Shown in pieces: positions 41,082 to 64,000 of a stretch of 64,000 bases of DNA. The position numbers and the translations under genes are program-made. This DNA is from Hormiphora californensis. Lineage: Eukaryota; Ctenophora; Tentaculata; Cydippida; Pleurobrachiidae. The stretch lies in the NCBI GenBank assembly GCA_020137815.1, contig CM035360.1, positions 439,001 to 503,000 on the forward strand, in the 5' to 3' direction. The notes beneath the pieces are model-generated. The model saw only the letters and a program-made list of their open reading frames with translations, was not told where the DNA came from and did not search any database. Positions within the stretch are counted from its first letter, which is position 1; every line of letters starts with the position of its first letter.

Positions 41082-43755
41082 ATGCACTGAACTGCTGTAG
41101 ACATCACCCACTCACTTCATACACACACAAACACCCACACACATGACCAAGCCTGTACGACAGGTTATTGATCACCGGCTGTATTACAGCACGAGAGAGC
41201 CGTCACTAGTATCGTGCAGTGATCCGAAGATCATGATAACAATTAATATGACGTGATCAACTGCTATAGCCCAACTGTTCATTCTGAGAATTCTGATACA
41301 AAGATATTATTGCCGTACTGATATATGAGGTAACTCCAACCCCCCAGTTTCATCTCCTTGTTTAACATGGGAGTTACCAAGGGAATCCACTGGGTTCGAT
41401 TAATCTAGGCACATACCCACAGTACTATTCGAATTGGCGTATCTTTATATCAGGAATCTCGGATAGCAACAATCCTTGTGTTTTATTGCTATCTGAACAG
41501 ATTAGGCGTATAGACAGGGCTCTTATTATCATATATCAGTACGGCAATAATATCTTTGTATCAGAATTCTCAGAATGAACAGTTGGGCTATAGCAGTTGA
41601 TCACGTCATATTAATTGTTATCATGATCTTCGGATCACTGCACGATACTAGTGACGGCTCTCTCGTGCTGTAATACAGCCGGTGATCAATAACCTGTCGT
41701 ACAGGCTTGGTCATGTGTGTGGGTGTTTGTGTGTGTATGAAGTGAGTGGGTGATGTCTACAGCAGTTCAGTGCATAATTAAAAAAAAAAAAAAAAAAACA
41801 TTATCCTTGAAACGTGAGCACTGCTGATAATAAGAGCCCTGTCTATACGCCTAATCTGTTCAGATAGCAATAAAACACAAGGATTGTTGCTATCCGAGAT
41901 TCCTGATATAAAGATACGCCAATTCGAATAGTACTGTGGGTATGTGCCTAGATTAATCGAACCCAGTGGATTCCCTTGGTAACTCCCATGTTAAACAAGG
42001 AGATGAAACTGGGGGGTTGGAGTTACCTCATATATCAGTACGGCAATAATATCTTTGTATCAGAATTCTCAGAATGAACAGTTGGGCTATAGCAGTTGAT
42101 CACGTCATATTAATTGAATAAGAATATGATCAGGTCAATGCTCTGACATATACTATCGGGTTAGGTTGGCCTGCACTATTAAGATGAATTGCCTAGCTAG
42201 ACTGTGTTTCGGGCGCCCCGCCTCTTTACAAATGTAAAGGGAGGGTTAGAACATAACAAAAGATGAAACTATATCACGTGGCTGTGGTGATAACCTACTT
42301 GAGCGGTTTCCTATCACTCTCTCTAATATCAAAGAGTTTCAAGAACAATGCACTGTCAACTGTTACTTTCCAAGGCCTGTGACCCCCGCAAGATTTCCTT
42401 ATTTTAGCAACCAGTTCATGCCGGGGTTCATCAAGTGTAGTGCATACCACATCTGCAATGCCAAACTTCTTCTTAATGACCTGAAACAAGAATTATTATT
42501 ATTAATGATAATAATACTCATACATACATATCCTGCTTATATTCTACAGGGAAAGCAGAGCTTTACAGATGCTGCCACTGAAGGAAACTCAGAGCAGTTA
42601 ACTAACACTTGACCCAATTTTAGAGACTAAACAACCCTCTGTAAAGGAGGGTTAGAACATAACAGGAACCGACCGACACAAGTAAACGACCAATCAGAAC
42701 TCCTTATTTAGGTCACATGACTGGTTATCACTTATCAGCCAATCAGGGACCAGTATTTCCTGATTCTGTCGGTTCCTGACGGTTGGGCAGTTACCTTTTT
42801 GATAGTGTCCTCATTATACAGGACCTGATCCATGTGGGTCACTAAAACCCCAATTAGCTTGTCAGGCAGGTGGGGGGTCAACTTGTCAGAGTAGTACTCT
42901 AGCGTTTTGATGGTCGTGTCTTGCCGGACCTCCGCCTTCACAATAATCAATATCTAATTTGGTGTTAATTGGGTGTTAATTGGGCGTTTGGGTGTTAATT
43001 GGGTGTTTGGGTGTTAATTGGGTATTTTTTTGTTCGCATGTTGGTTTGAAATTCTTCATACGAAGACACAGAGTCTGTGTCACAGACATGTTGGTGGGCA
43101 AATGTTTAGTTGGTACTTGGTGGGCAAAGAACCCGGGTAATGCAATAGTAGGGTAGCGACTGGCTATTTGAAATGGCGGCTAATTTGAAACACCCCCTCT
43201 ACAGGCCAGCAGGTGCACCAGATTTGGATTTTTAGACATCAGTGGGATAGTCAGAACTCATGCCAAGCCCACTGATGTCTAAAAATCTGGTGCACCTGTT
43301 TCAAATTAGCCGCTATTTCAAATAGCCAGTCGCTACCCTACTGCAGCAATCATTATAGTACCTTAGAGAGAGGCATAAAATTAATTGCTCCTGCAATCCA
43401 CTGACTCTCCTCCATCTTGCCATCATTACACCCAGGGGTGTCACTGATAACCATACTGCCATCATACGTCCAAAATGGTTCCGCAGTTCTCGAATCACTT
43501 CGCCCAGTTAATTGACCTGTTAATTTCTCAGTAACAAGTGAACAAGTAAACAACCAATCAGAACTCGTTATTTAGGTCACGTGACTGGTTATCAGCCAAT
43601 CAGGGACCAGTATTTCCTGATTCGGTCGGTTCCTAACCTGTTAGTTTCTCCACCACAGTCGATTTACCCGTACCCGGATCCCCGACCATCACAACGTAAG
43701 GGGTTGTGGGGACGGCCATCATGGCCTTCCGTATCAAGCCAACTAAATTTTGCAT
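38614..43755 (-). CDS. AIG1-like P-loop GTPase with C-terminal Cys-rich domain
   Basis: Seven exons in phase: 43755-43638, 43516-43362, 42953-42795, 42480-42299, 39866-39758, 39577-39439 and 39275-38614, 507 residues. G1 is GDPGTGKST (residues 25-33), G3 DTPG (65-68) and G4 THMD (130-133, in GVLVTHMDQV). The spacing and strand content fit TRAFAC GTPases of the AIG1/GIMAP kind. After helices (residues about 200-287) comes CPHC (319-322) and a GC...TTCGN cluster (331-340), a likely zinc site resembling RBR/IBR ribbons. GIMAP-like proteins act in immune or organelle membranes; the role here is unknown. The last exon runs into duplicated sequence shared with the transporter's start codon. Intron 1 is a MITE. 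Intron 4 holds a 2-kb repeat. Confidence 0.8.
38632..38815 (-). repeat. Triplicated start-codon block between GTPase and transporter
   Basis: Three copies of about 82 bp, each beginning ATGTCCTCTGA on the minus strand (38805, 38724, 38641) and containing GGTTAACTGCGCC and TTACCATGGTAAC. The first step is 81 bp (in frame); the second is 83 bp (out of frame). The GTPase frame reads through copies 1 and 2 (RLTAPPPSYHGNR twice) and stops in copy 3. The transporter starts in copy 3. Confidence 0.88.
39622..39729. mobile_element. CCAAT/E-box MITE, copy G
   Basis: TCAGGAACCGACCGACACGT ... GTCACGTGACTGG ... TGATTCCTGG, near full length with an intact CACGTG. In GTPase intron 5 (39578-39757), it makes up most of this 180-bp intron and lies 28 nt from the donor. 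Confidence 0.85.
40054..42115. mobile_element. 2.1-kb composite repeat with 13-bp target duplication
   Basis: GAATAAGAATATG flanks it on both sides (40041-40053, 42116-42128). Inside are three direct copies of a unit of about 480 bp (starting GCACTGAACTGCTGTAGACA), separated by T-tracts of about 20, 11 and 58, and one inverted copy (41530-42115) with an A-tract. Long ORFs are absent. The poly(T) edge and the target duplication suggest target-primed insertion. It lies in intron 4 of the GTPase and shares segments with the 27-35 kb repeats. Confidence 0.82.
42663..42779. mobile_element. CCAAT/E-box MITE, copy H
   Basis: AGGAACCGACCGACACAAGT to TCTGTCGGTTCCTGA, full length, E-box changed to CACATG. 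In GTPase intron 3, 15 nt from the donor (42794). Confidence 0.85.
43149..43341. mobile_element. Foldback MITE in GTPase intron 2
   Basis: TAGGGTAGCGACTGGCTATT and its complement bound about 193 bp. The inner arms AAATCTGGTGCACCTG also pair. It ends 21 nt from exon 2. Confidence 0.82.
43541..43634. mobile_element. CCAAT/E-box MITE, copy I, forming GTPase intron 1
   Basis: The intron is 43517-43637 (121 bp), and about 94 bp of it is this MITE. The donor lies 2 nt from the element end (minus strand: CAG|GTTAGGAACCG). ACCTGTTA(G/A)TTTCTC is present at both borders (43636-43651 in the exon, 43515-43530 at the acceptor), each with AG|GT. Confidence 0.9.
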
Positions 43756-44190
43756 TTTGGAAAAGTTCTCAGTAGAAAAATTGATTAACGCTTGGTTATT
43801 TTATACCCATTATAATGGCCGCGAGATAATCTAATAGATTTCTCCAGTTGCCCCAATTCGGATAAACTACTTTTAAACAAGGAAATTAATTATTAAACAA
43901 GGAAATTATCACAAAAGTGGAAGCTACTTTTGAGTTTTGAGTAGAAAACTTCTATTTTAGTCTTAATTATCTTAATCTAAATAATCTTAATAATCCAATT
44001 ATTCATTTGACCATTTACATTAATCAAAATTGTGTGGGGGGAGGGGGCTGAAGTTTTTGAAGTTTTCCTTTCTACTTTTTGAGTTTTTGAATTCGACTTC
44101 AAAAACTTCAAAAAATCGCAGTTATTTAAATATTCACCATCAAAACACCCCTACACCCCCATTTTCAGGCAGTTAAATGTATCAGTGCTG

Positions 44191-44353
44191 CTTGTAGTCA
44201 TATTACCGTAATGGAAATACAGTAATGAGACACGCACGGTGCATAATGCACGGCAAAAAGTGCATGTGTTCAGCACGTACTAGCGCCCTGATTGGCCCGT
44301 TGCACGTCGTCTTACTGTATCTCCGTTTTCCATTACCGTTTTCCCACTACAAG
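44191..44353. mobile_element. MITE-like inverted repeat upstream of ATAD2 exon
   Basis: CTTGTAGTCATATTACCGTA and TTACCGTTTTCCCACTACAAG pair imperfectly, and a TACAGTAA/TTACTGTA pair lies inside. The 760 bp between the GTPase start (43755) and the first visible ATAD2 exon hold nothing else that I can support, and in particular no Walker A exon. Confidence 0.6.
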
Positions 44354-44518
44354 CGACCGTGTAAAACTTGACTGCCGGACCCCTCGCACACCCACCCACC
44401 CTAACTGGCATGGGTGTCAACACCCCCCCTCCCGGATATAACTCTTTTCAGGACAAAATCGAATACATATAGTTTATATTTAATCACCCCTTGACTTGAC
44501 TTATTATTCTACCTACAG

Positions 44519-58029
<13,511 letters not shown>

Positions 58030-58399
58030 GTTGTACCAGTTTACTAGCCAACCTGGGAGCCTCTGAGATGTACTCTAGCTTGCAGCTGTGGGAGGGTAGG
58101 AGCTACCCACCTCTCATTCAACAGTCTGTGGGAGGATTGAGCAAGACAGCAAGAGCCTTTAGGGGGTGATATCAATGCAATCTCTTACTCTCTAAAAACT
58201 GTCGTACGAGACACTGAAAACTGTGAAGGTTGTATTTCTATTCAATACCCAATAGATAGATAAATTAGGTTAATCTTCTCTATTTGTGAAAACCTGTTAT
58301 ATTTTAAAAAGTCACGATCTGGACTCCAGACTGGAGTTGCAGTATTTTTAAATGTAATTATTTTCTGCTCACGTTTGATCCCATAATATGTGGTGTTGT

Positions 58400-58569
58400 C
58401 AGATCGGGCCGCCGCCAGAAAGTTATTGGTGATTCATACAAACAATTTAATTAATTTTTACCCAGAAAATGACAGATCGATTTATAGTATTAATTGAATG
58501 AGATTAGGGTGCCCGCGAGTGAACTTGTGTAGTTCATTCTGTGCTGTCTGGTGGCGCCGGCCCGATCTG
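58400..58569. mobile_element. 170-bp MITE with GATCGGGCCG ends
   Basis: CAGATCGGGCCGCCGCCAGA and TCTGGTGGCGCCGGCCCGAT CTG form imperfect terminal inverted repeats. AT-rich centre, no ORF. Confidence 0.7.
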
Positions 58570-59075
58570 AGCGCACTATTGAGAATCAAGGTCTTGCGCC
58601 GCCAGACAGGGTTTTTTCCTGAGTTTTGATAGTTAAAAAGAGGATACGCAGCGGGTTTATGAGGGGTTTATGAGTATGGCTGTGATCAGGCCAGTGCTCT
58701 GCCAGGTTTATGATTATTTGTAAGTGATATTTAAACTTATATTTTTGCAGTTGACCTGCCCAAATTAATATCTTGAGTTTCGTTTCGTTACACTTACAGT
58801 TACACCGCCGTCTCTGGCTTATATTGACCATTGACCAACCTACAAAAAGTACCCTGGTATCCCTGGCTTATTTGCCATGCTACGCAGTCTGTTTGTCACT
58901 TTGAGCGCCTCGGGCCCTGTGTGAGAGCTGACAGACAAGGAACATGTCATTATGTCAATGTTTCTCGTCCATGATGAGATATCCATGTACTCAGATCGAG
59001 TCTGTGCACTGTGCACAGCTGTGAAAGATGTCATATTTGGTGGCTCTGTACAATGTATGCCGCATACTGTAGGTG

Positions 59076-60085
59076 CAGCTGTAAGTGTATGTGCATGTGA
59101 TGCCCTCCTAAACCTCCAGCACAACAAAACATGGCACTGTCCTGTTAATTGCACTGCAATTTGCGGTATTAGGCTAACTTCCAGGCCCGTACTATCCAGG
59201 ATAGCACTTTTACTAAAACCTGTAGAAACTGTGTAGTTGAACAGGTGTAAAAGTTTTAGAATTGTTCTACACCTGTTATACAACTACACAGTTTCTACAA
59301 GGTTCATATCACCGCTGTATATCGTACAGGCCCTGTCCCGAGGCATCACCGACCCGATCTTACCTTGGTGACATAGACACCGTGCGCGACCAAGATTGAG
59401 CTCGATCTCGCACGCATGTCAATGTCACCAAGATCTTACCCTGCCAGCTCGCTGTCTGACCACTCTACCCCGACCTGCTCAGCTCGCTGTCTGACCACGC
59501 GCAGCTGTAAGTGTTTTTGCATGTGATGCAGGTCTTGCCCTCCTAAACCTCCAGCACAACAAAACATGGCACTGTCCTGTTAATTGAACTGCAATTTGCG
59601 GTATTGGGCTAACTTCCAGGCCCGTTCTCGATACTAAGCTATCAGGATAGCACTTTTACTAAAACCCTGTCAGGCCAATGCTCTGACCTCAGTTCTCGCC
59701 TGTATGGCGGCGCCATACCCTTGCCATGCTACGCAGTCTGTCTATCGGCACTTAAGCGTAAGCTCGCACCGGGCCTTCGGCCCGGTGTGAGAGCTGACAG
59801 ACAAGGAACATGTCAGCCATACCCCATTTGATGGGTCGCGGCGCCAGACAGGTTCTCGCGCGCTCCGCGTGCAGAACACTATTTGAGAGAATGGGTCAGG
59901 CCAATGCTCTGACAGCTAAAACCTGTAGAATTTCTACTAGAAACTGTGTAGTTCCAGGAGTTCTACACCTGTACAACTAGACAGTTTCTACAGGTTCATA
60001 TCACCGCTGTCTATCGTACAGGCCCTGTCCCGAGGCATCACCGACCCGATCTTACCCTGTCAGCTCGCTGTCTGACCACTCTACC
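59076..60085. repeat. Tandem duplication of about 450 bp with internal hairpins
   Basis: The segment from CTCCTAAACCTCCAGCACAA through CAGGCCCTGTCCCGAGGCAT occurs at about 59103-59450 and again at about 59540-60070. Each copy contains a hairpin on GTAGAAACTGTGTAGTT. The second copy has gained an insert marked by the GTCAGGCCAATGCTCTGAC family. Confidence 0.8.
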
Positions 60086-61270
60086 CAGACCTGCTCAGCC
60101 CGTCTATCAATGGTCCTTTCCCAGTAAATCTTGCCGCACTGCCCAAACGGGATTGGCGCCTCGAGCCGGGATTCCATTATCAAAACATGATGCTTAGTTA
60201 GAGAGACAGAGAGAGATGACAGCACCATGTTTTACCGGGGGGTATACAACTGAAACAAGGTGGTTTTGTAGTTGAAAACTAAACATCATCATTCTCGATA
60301 TCTCGCACTTAAAAAAACACAACAAATACGACACACACAAACACTGCGCAAGATTTCACCAAGATGCACCGCCATCATCATCAGAAGCAGAAGATATCTC
60401 TCAAATTATTCCAAATATATATCCCAATCCAAATTATACACCTCTCCTGTGAAATATCATACACGCTTCTAACGGTCCGACTGTACATCTCGAGATGTAC
60501 AGTCGGACCCCGATAACGAGATACATATCTCAAATGATAACATATATCTGGATTATTGATCTGCACAGCTTCAAGCAGTATACCCTAACATAGAATTTTA
60601 GAGAAACATAGTTCCACTTTTTCTCTCGTGCTATTTTACAATTTTACACACACATACACAAACTCTTTCTCTCTTCTTTTCCGACATTTTGCAGCACAAG
60701 TGTTACTCCAAGCTCTCTACCACACACAACTTCCTTCTCCTCCTGCATGTTGTAGACGCTAAAAAAGGGCACAATCCAATTACCAATAAGTTAAGTTTTG
60801 TCCTTCCTCTCTTCTCCCACAAAAAGACACATCTGCAGCAAAAAAAGGGGGAAAATAATTCCTAAAATAACACCCTGTATTTGTTGAGTAACTCAACAAC
60901 CCTGTACAATTAGCAGCCTTCCACACGCACACAATACATGTTCCTGATTTCCAGTTACATATGATGATTCTCATGATATCCTATTATCTCTTTCTCTTTC
61001 TCTCTCAGATATCTCCAGAATTTGACAGGTTATAAGTAAAAATATAAAAACACCCTTATTAGTTCAGTCCTTGTCCACGTTTTGTAGAAAAAATAAAATC
61101 AATCTTCTCTTTCTTTCCTCTCTCTCGCTTGAAACAATGCTGTTCTTTCAATCATACAAGTTCGCGTGAAACACACACCATTTAGCCCCTCACGAGATCA
61201 TTGCCACAAGATCTGTACAAGATATATAATCAAGAGATATCTCTCTCTATAGAGAGAAGATAATATCTTC

Positions 61271-64000
61271 TCATCTTTTTGTCCTGCTTGAGGCGCCTCT
61301 TGCGCCCCCTGACCTGCTACCTCTCCTCTCACTAGGGGGACTAAACATCTTGACACTGGCTGAACTGGAGCTCCGCGATGTTGATGGAGATGCTCCCTTA
61401 CCACTCCCAGGGTTGATGCTGTTCTCTCGGATCACCTTGTCAGGCCGCACAAAGGTGCCGTGTTTAGCTTTACACTTGAAATAACGGTGACCTCCCACAT
61501 TGCCGTCGTGCTTACCTGGAGAGGGGGAGAGATTGTTACATTAACTAGGGAGAGAGAGGGAGAGTGAGAGAGGGTGGTTATTTTGGGACTGCAAAGACAG
61601 CTAATTTAGTGCGGTGCAAATTGAATTTTGGGACACTCACACACACCACAAAACAAGTGAGCTAGGTTTAAAGATAGTTTGTATCGGAACTACACTGGGA
61701 CAAGAGAGGAAGAGAAATAGTGGGGCGACAGAACAATTAGTGTATCTCTCACAGAACCACTCACAGTATTAGTACACACACAGTACAGTATGAGTACACT
61801 GGACAAACAGTACAGACACAACAACAGCAAATGAGTGAAGGTACAATGTACTCATAATGTACCATACATAACTCAAGGTACAATGTACCCATTATAACTG
61901 TCGCCACATTCACATATTTCTGATACCATGAAATGATCGCAACACTGTACTTTAAGCTGTGTGCGCAGTACCGCGCGTTACCAACCTTGAGCTCCATCAA
62001 GTGCTATTCCAATCCAAACGCCATCTGAAAACTTCGTCTCTCCCACATATTTCACTGTCCCCATTTTGTAACCTGGTGTCACCAGCACCGTATCCCCAAC
62101 ATAGATATCAGGGAGGACCAGGGGTTCGGGGGCAGGGGGAGGGGTAACAGGGGCGACCTCTTTAGCTACAGCCACCAGAGGCTCAGCAGGTAGCACCTCA
62201 GGTTCACGGATACTCTCAGCACTCTCAACACCTGAATCACTCCTGAATTCCTCAACTGATTGTTTCGAGTTGTCGCTCTCTCCACTCACTATGACAGCAC
62301 CGGGAGAGGAGGAGAAATCAAGGACTTTTGTTAGATCCTTGTCACTAAATTTGTCCATTTTATCCTCAATTGAAATATTGTTTATGTTGTTGTTAGTCAG
62401 GCATCTTGTCACCAGACGATATTTCAATGTTGGGGATCGAGAGGACTGGTTCAGGGATATTATCTACTGGTGTCTCATTGTCATTGTTAACATTATTGTT
62501 ATCACTGTTAACATTATCAGTAACCCCTCCAGTTACATATCAGGTTAACCCTCCAGTTACATTATCACTAACATTATTCTGTTTGACCTCTGAGTAGTCC
62601 CCAGTTAGGTCCATTGCTGTGTTCACTATTCGTCGTGATCACGATATCATCCATTATCAGTGGATCTGCTGACCGAGAGAGGCTGGGTGTGGCATCGCTC
62701 TCTTCCTCCTGCACAGAATCAGTTAGAAGATCAGAGAAGTTCTGGGATTTCCGTCGTGGGTCAAGGTCCTGTAGGGTTGATCTGGATCGGGACTTGTCCC
62801 TGAAGTTGGGTATCAAGTTATCCTAGCCCATCCGGCATGGAACCACCTCTGTGTAGGAAGCCGTGTGTGTTAGCATTCAATGGATCGGTGAACCCTGTCA
62901 GACCAGTTTTCTGTTCGAATATCAACTCATTTCTACTTGATGTCAGAGATCTGTTCAGTGCGAGCTGGCTGAGAGATTTAGCCTTACTTAGCCTTTCCCG
63001 CAGTAGACAATCTCTCCTTTAACGCAATATCCTGCCTCATCTTCTCCAACTCCAAGATACTCTCAACAGAACTGATACCCTGGGTGTACTGCTCCAGGAC
63101 ATTCTCATTCTCCTCCTCTTCGTCTGCTTGAGGTTCCTTCCTCTCCCGCTACCTTGGGGATACTCGACACTATCTCATACATCACCCCTGTCCGGCTGGT
63201 CAGATCATGGTACGTGCTCCAGTCATCTTTCTCATAAGAGTATTGAAATGTGGACACCTTTTTGTAAACGTGGCACACAGATTCCGTTTCCTGAGGGTGA
63301 CTTGGACGCCCTGCAGGGAACCCTAAGCAACACAGACACCTTGATGACCATGTAGATTACGATCCTGTGCATGCAGTTTGGCAGTTAGATCTACAGAGTT
63401 GTGGATTGAACTGTCCCAGGAGGCGTGTGCACGAACCTGATTCTCTGAGTGGTCAATGTGAAGTGCCTTCATCAGGGCATCATTCTCCAGGGGTAGAGTT
63501 AGGGCAGGCCCCCACTTGGGAATCCTTCTCTATGGTAGAAGGGTTCATATAGTTGGTGGTACCGGCATCTTTATCCAGGAAGAGTGTGACGGGTCTCTGT
63601 TCCATACCCGGTGGGACACCTTTAGATGAGGGAGCACCAGGGAGACCACTATCAACTTGGGGCACTAGAACGGCATTTCCTCTCATTCACTAACATCACC
63701 CATTCATCGACCAGCATAGTCTGTAACTCACTAGTCACTCTTTACTCTTGTCCTGTTTATCGATGATGCTGTGGAGTCCTATCATCCCAGAGTCTCCCTT
63801 CTCTTCATCAATCTCTCACTCCACGCAGTCCGCAGCCTCTTCAGGTCCTCATCAATGAAACTATCCAGTCCCTGCATGACCTTCACTATCCTACCAACAC
63901 TCCCAATACTAATCCCTGTGATCCTCTCACATACAACTGGATAGGTCCCAAAACCCTCAATTGGTGCGACAGTAACACACAACCTCCTTGATTGTCCCTG
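61271..64000 (-). CDS. KIF13-type kinesin-3, C-terminal half with CAP-Gly (frame broken; 5' end outside)
   Basis: Read on the minus strand the segments follow KIF13A/B order. GTYPVVCERITGISIG and LDSFIDEDLKRLRTAWSERL are the stalk motif before the coiled coil. DSGLPGAPSSKGVPPGMEQR follows, then RAHASWDSSIHNSVDL, VTLRKR, GVMYEIVSSIPK, LEQYTQGISSVESILELEKM and a Ser-rich tail. The CAP-Gly domain is split over two exons (to 61986, then 61515-61271: VGDTVLVTPGYKMGTVKYVG, then GKHDGNVGGHRYFKC), as in KIF13B. The protein would be a plus-end cargo motor whose CAP-Gly binds microtubules. The motor domain is beyond the window. At least seven single-base frame changes are needed between 62350 and 63790, so this copy is a pseudogene or, more likely, the consensus has indel errors. 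Confidence 0.82.

Larger units (their letters stand above)
58030..61270. other. Intergenic region between convergent ATAD2 and KIF13 genes
   Basis: No supported gene. It contains copies of a family marked by GTCAGGCCAATGCTCTGAC (58685, 59668, 59896; also 57740, 57890, 54280 and 39990), GC-rich GTCGCGGCGCCAGAC pieces and a pogo-like MITE fragment (60476-60514). ORFs at 58840-59283 (-) and 58952-59236 (+) overlap on opposite strands and show no domain I know. Confidence 0.6.

Noticed and set aside
58840-59283. 147-residue minus-strand ORF after ATAD2
   Set aside because: Overlaps an opposite-strand ORF, lies in a duplicated repeat and has no recognisable domain.
63700-63790. 25-nt GT...AG micro-intron in KIF13
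   Set aside because: Too short for splicing; a missing base in the same run explains the frame change and keeps the conserved residues.

Overview
The window is nuclear DNA of a metazoan. The genes have many exons and short GT-AG introns, and several products are animal-specific families: EBAG9/RCAS1, KIF13-type kinesin-3, ATAD2 with a bromodomain, multi-Tudor, LDLa-bearing class A GPCR, and HNK-1/CHST-type sulfotransferase. The density is about 11 genes in 64 kb, introns are mostly 60-400 bp, and foldback elements and minisatellites are abundant. This would suit an early-branching invertebrate such as a sponge or placozoan-like animal. The lineage is inference; nothing in the window fixes the species.

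Layout. A Tudor protein 3' part lies at 1-4234 (+). A 4.4-kb palindromic satellite element follows at 4706-9110. Next come a TBATA/SPATIAL-like gene at 9434-14891 (+) with a LINE fragment in one intron, an intronless MECR-like reductase at 16713-17747 (+), EBAG9 at 18070-19326 (+), and a small basic protein at 19841-21369 (+). An LDLa-rich GPCR runs at 22368-26295 (-). From 26.3 to 35 kb the DNA is satellite and repeat, with a tRNA-derived SINE and an 862-bp retro-insertion. An SLC38-like transporter (35837-38641, -) overlaps the 3' end of an AIG1-like GTPase with a Cys-rich tail (38614-43755, -). ATAD2 (44519-58029, +) carries a complete antisense carbohydrate sulfotransferase (45980-52033, -) that begins and ends inside one of its introns. 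A KIF13-like kinesin tail with a CAP-Gly domain occupies 61271-64000 (-). These are ordinary, functionally unrelated cellular genes; I see no gene cluster that works as one system.

The most striking signal lies between the exons. Splice sites and gene ends recur inside short tandem duplications or minisatellites in at least a dozen places: Tudor, TBATA-like, EBAG9, transporter, ATAD2 and sulfotransferase. A MITE of about 95-120 bp carrying CACGTG and two inverted CCAAT boxes occurs nine times, eight of them in introns, and five of those overlap or lie within 30 nt of a 5' splice site. Intron 1 of the GTPase is almost entirely one such MITE, flanked by a near-identical 16-bp duplication that contains AG|GT. 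That is the structure expected of a newly born, transposon-made intron (an introner).

Three large elements (4.7-9.1, 47.2-50.8 and 54.6-56.1 kb) share one architecture: inverted ends around internal satellite arrays. Single-base frame breaks occur in the GPCR and ATAD2 and repeatedly in KIF13. Either the consensus contains indel errors or some of these genes are decaying.
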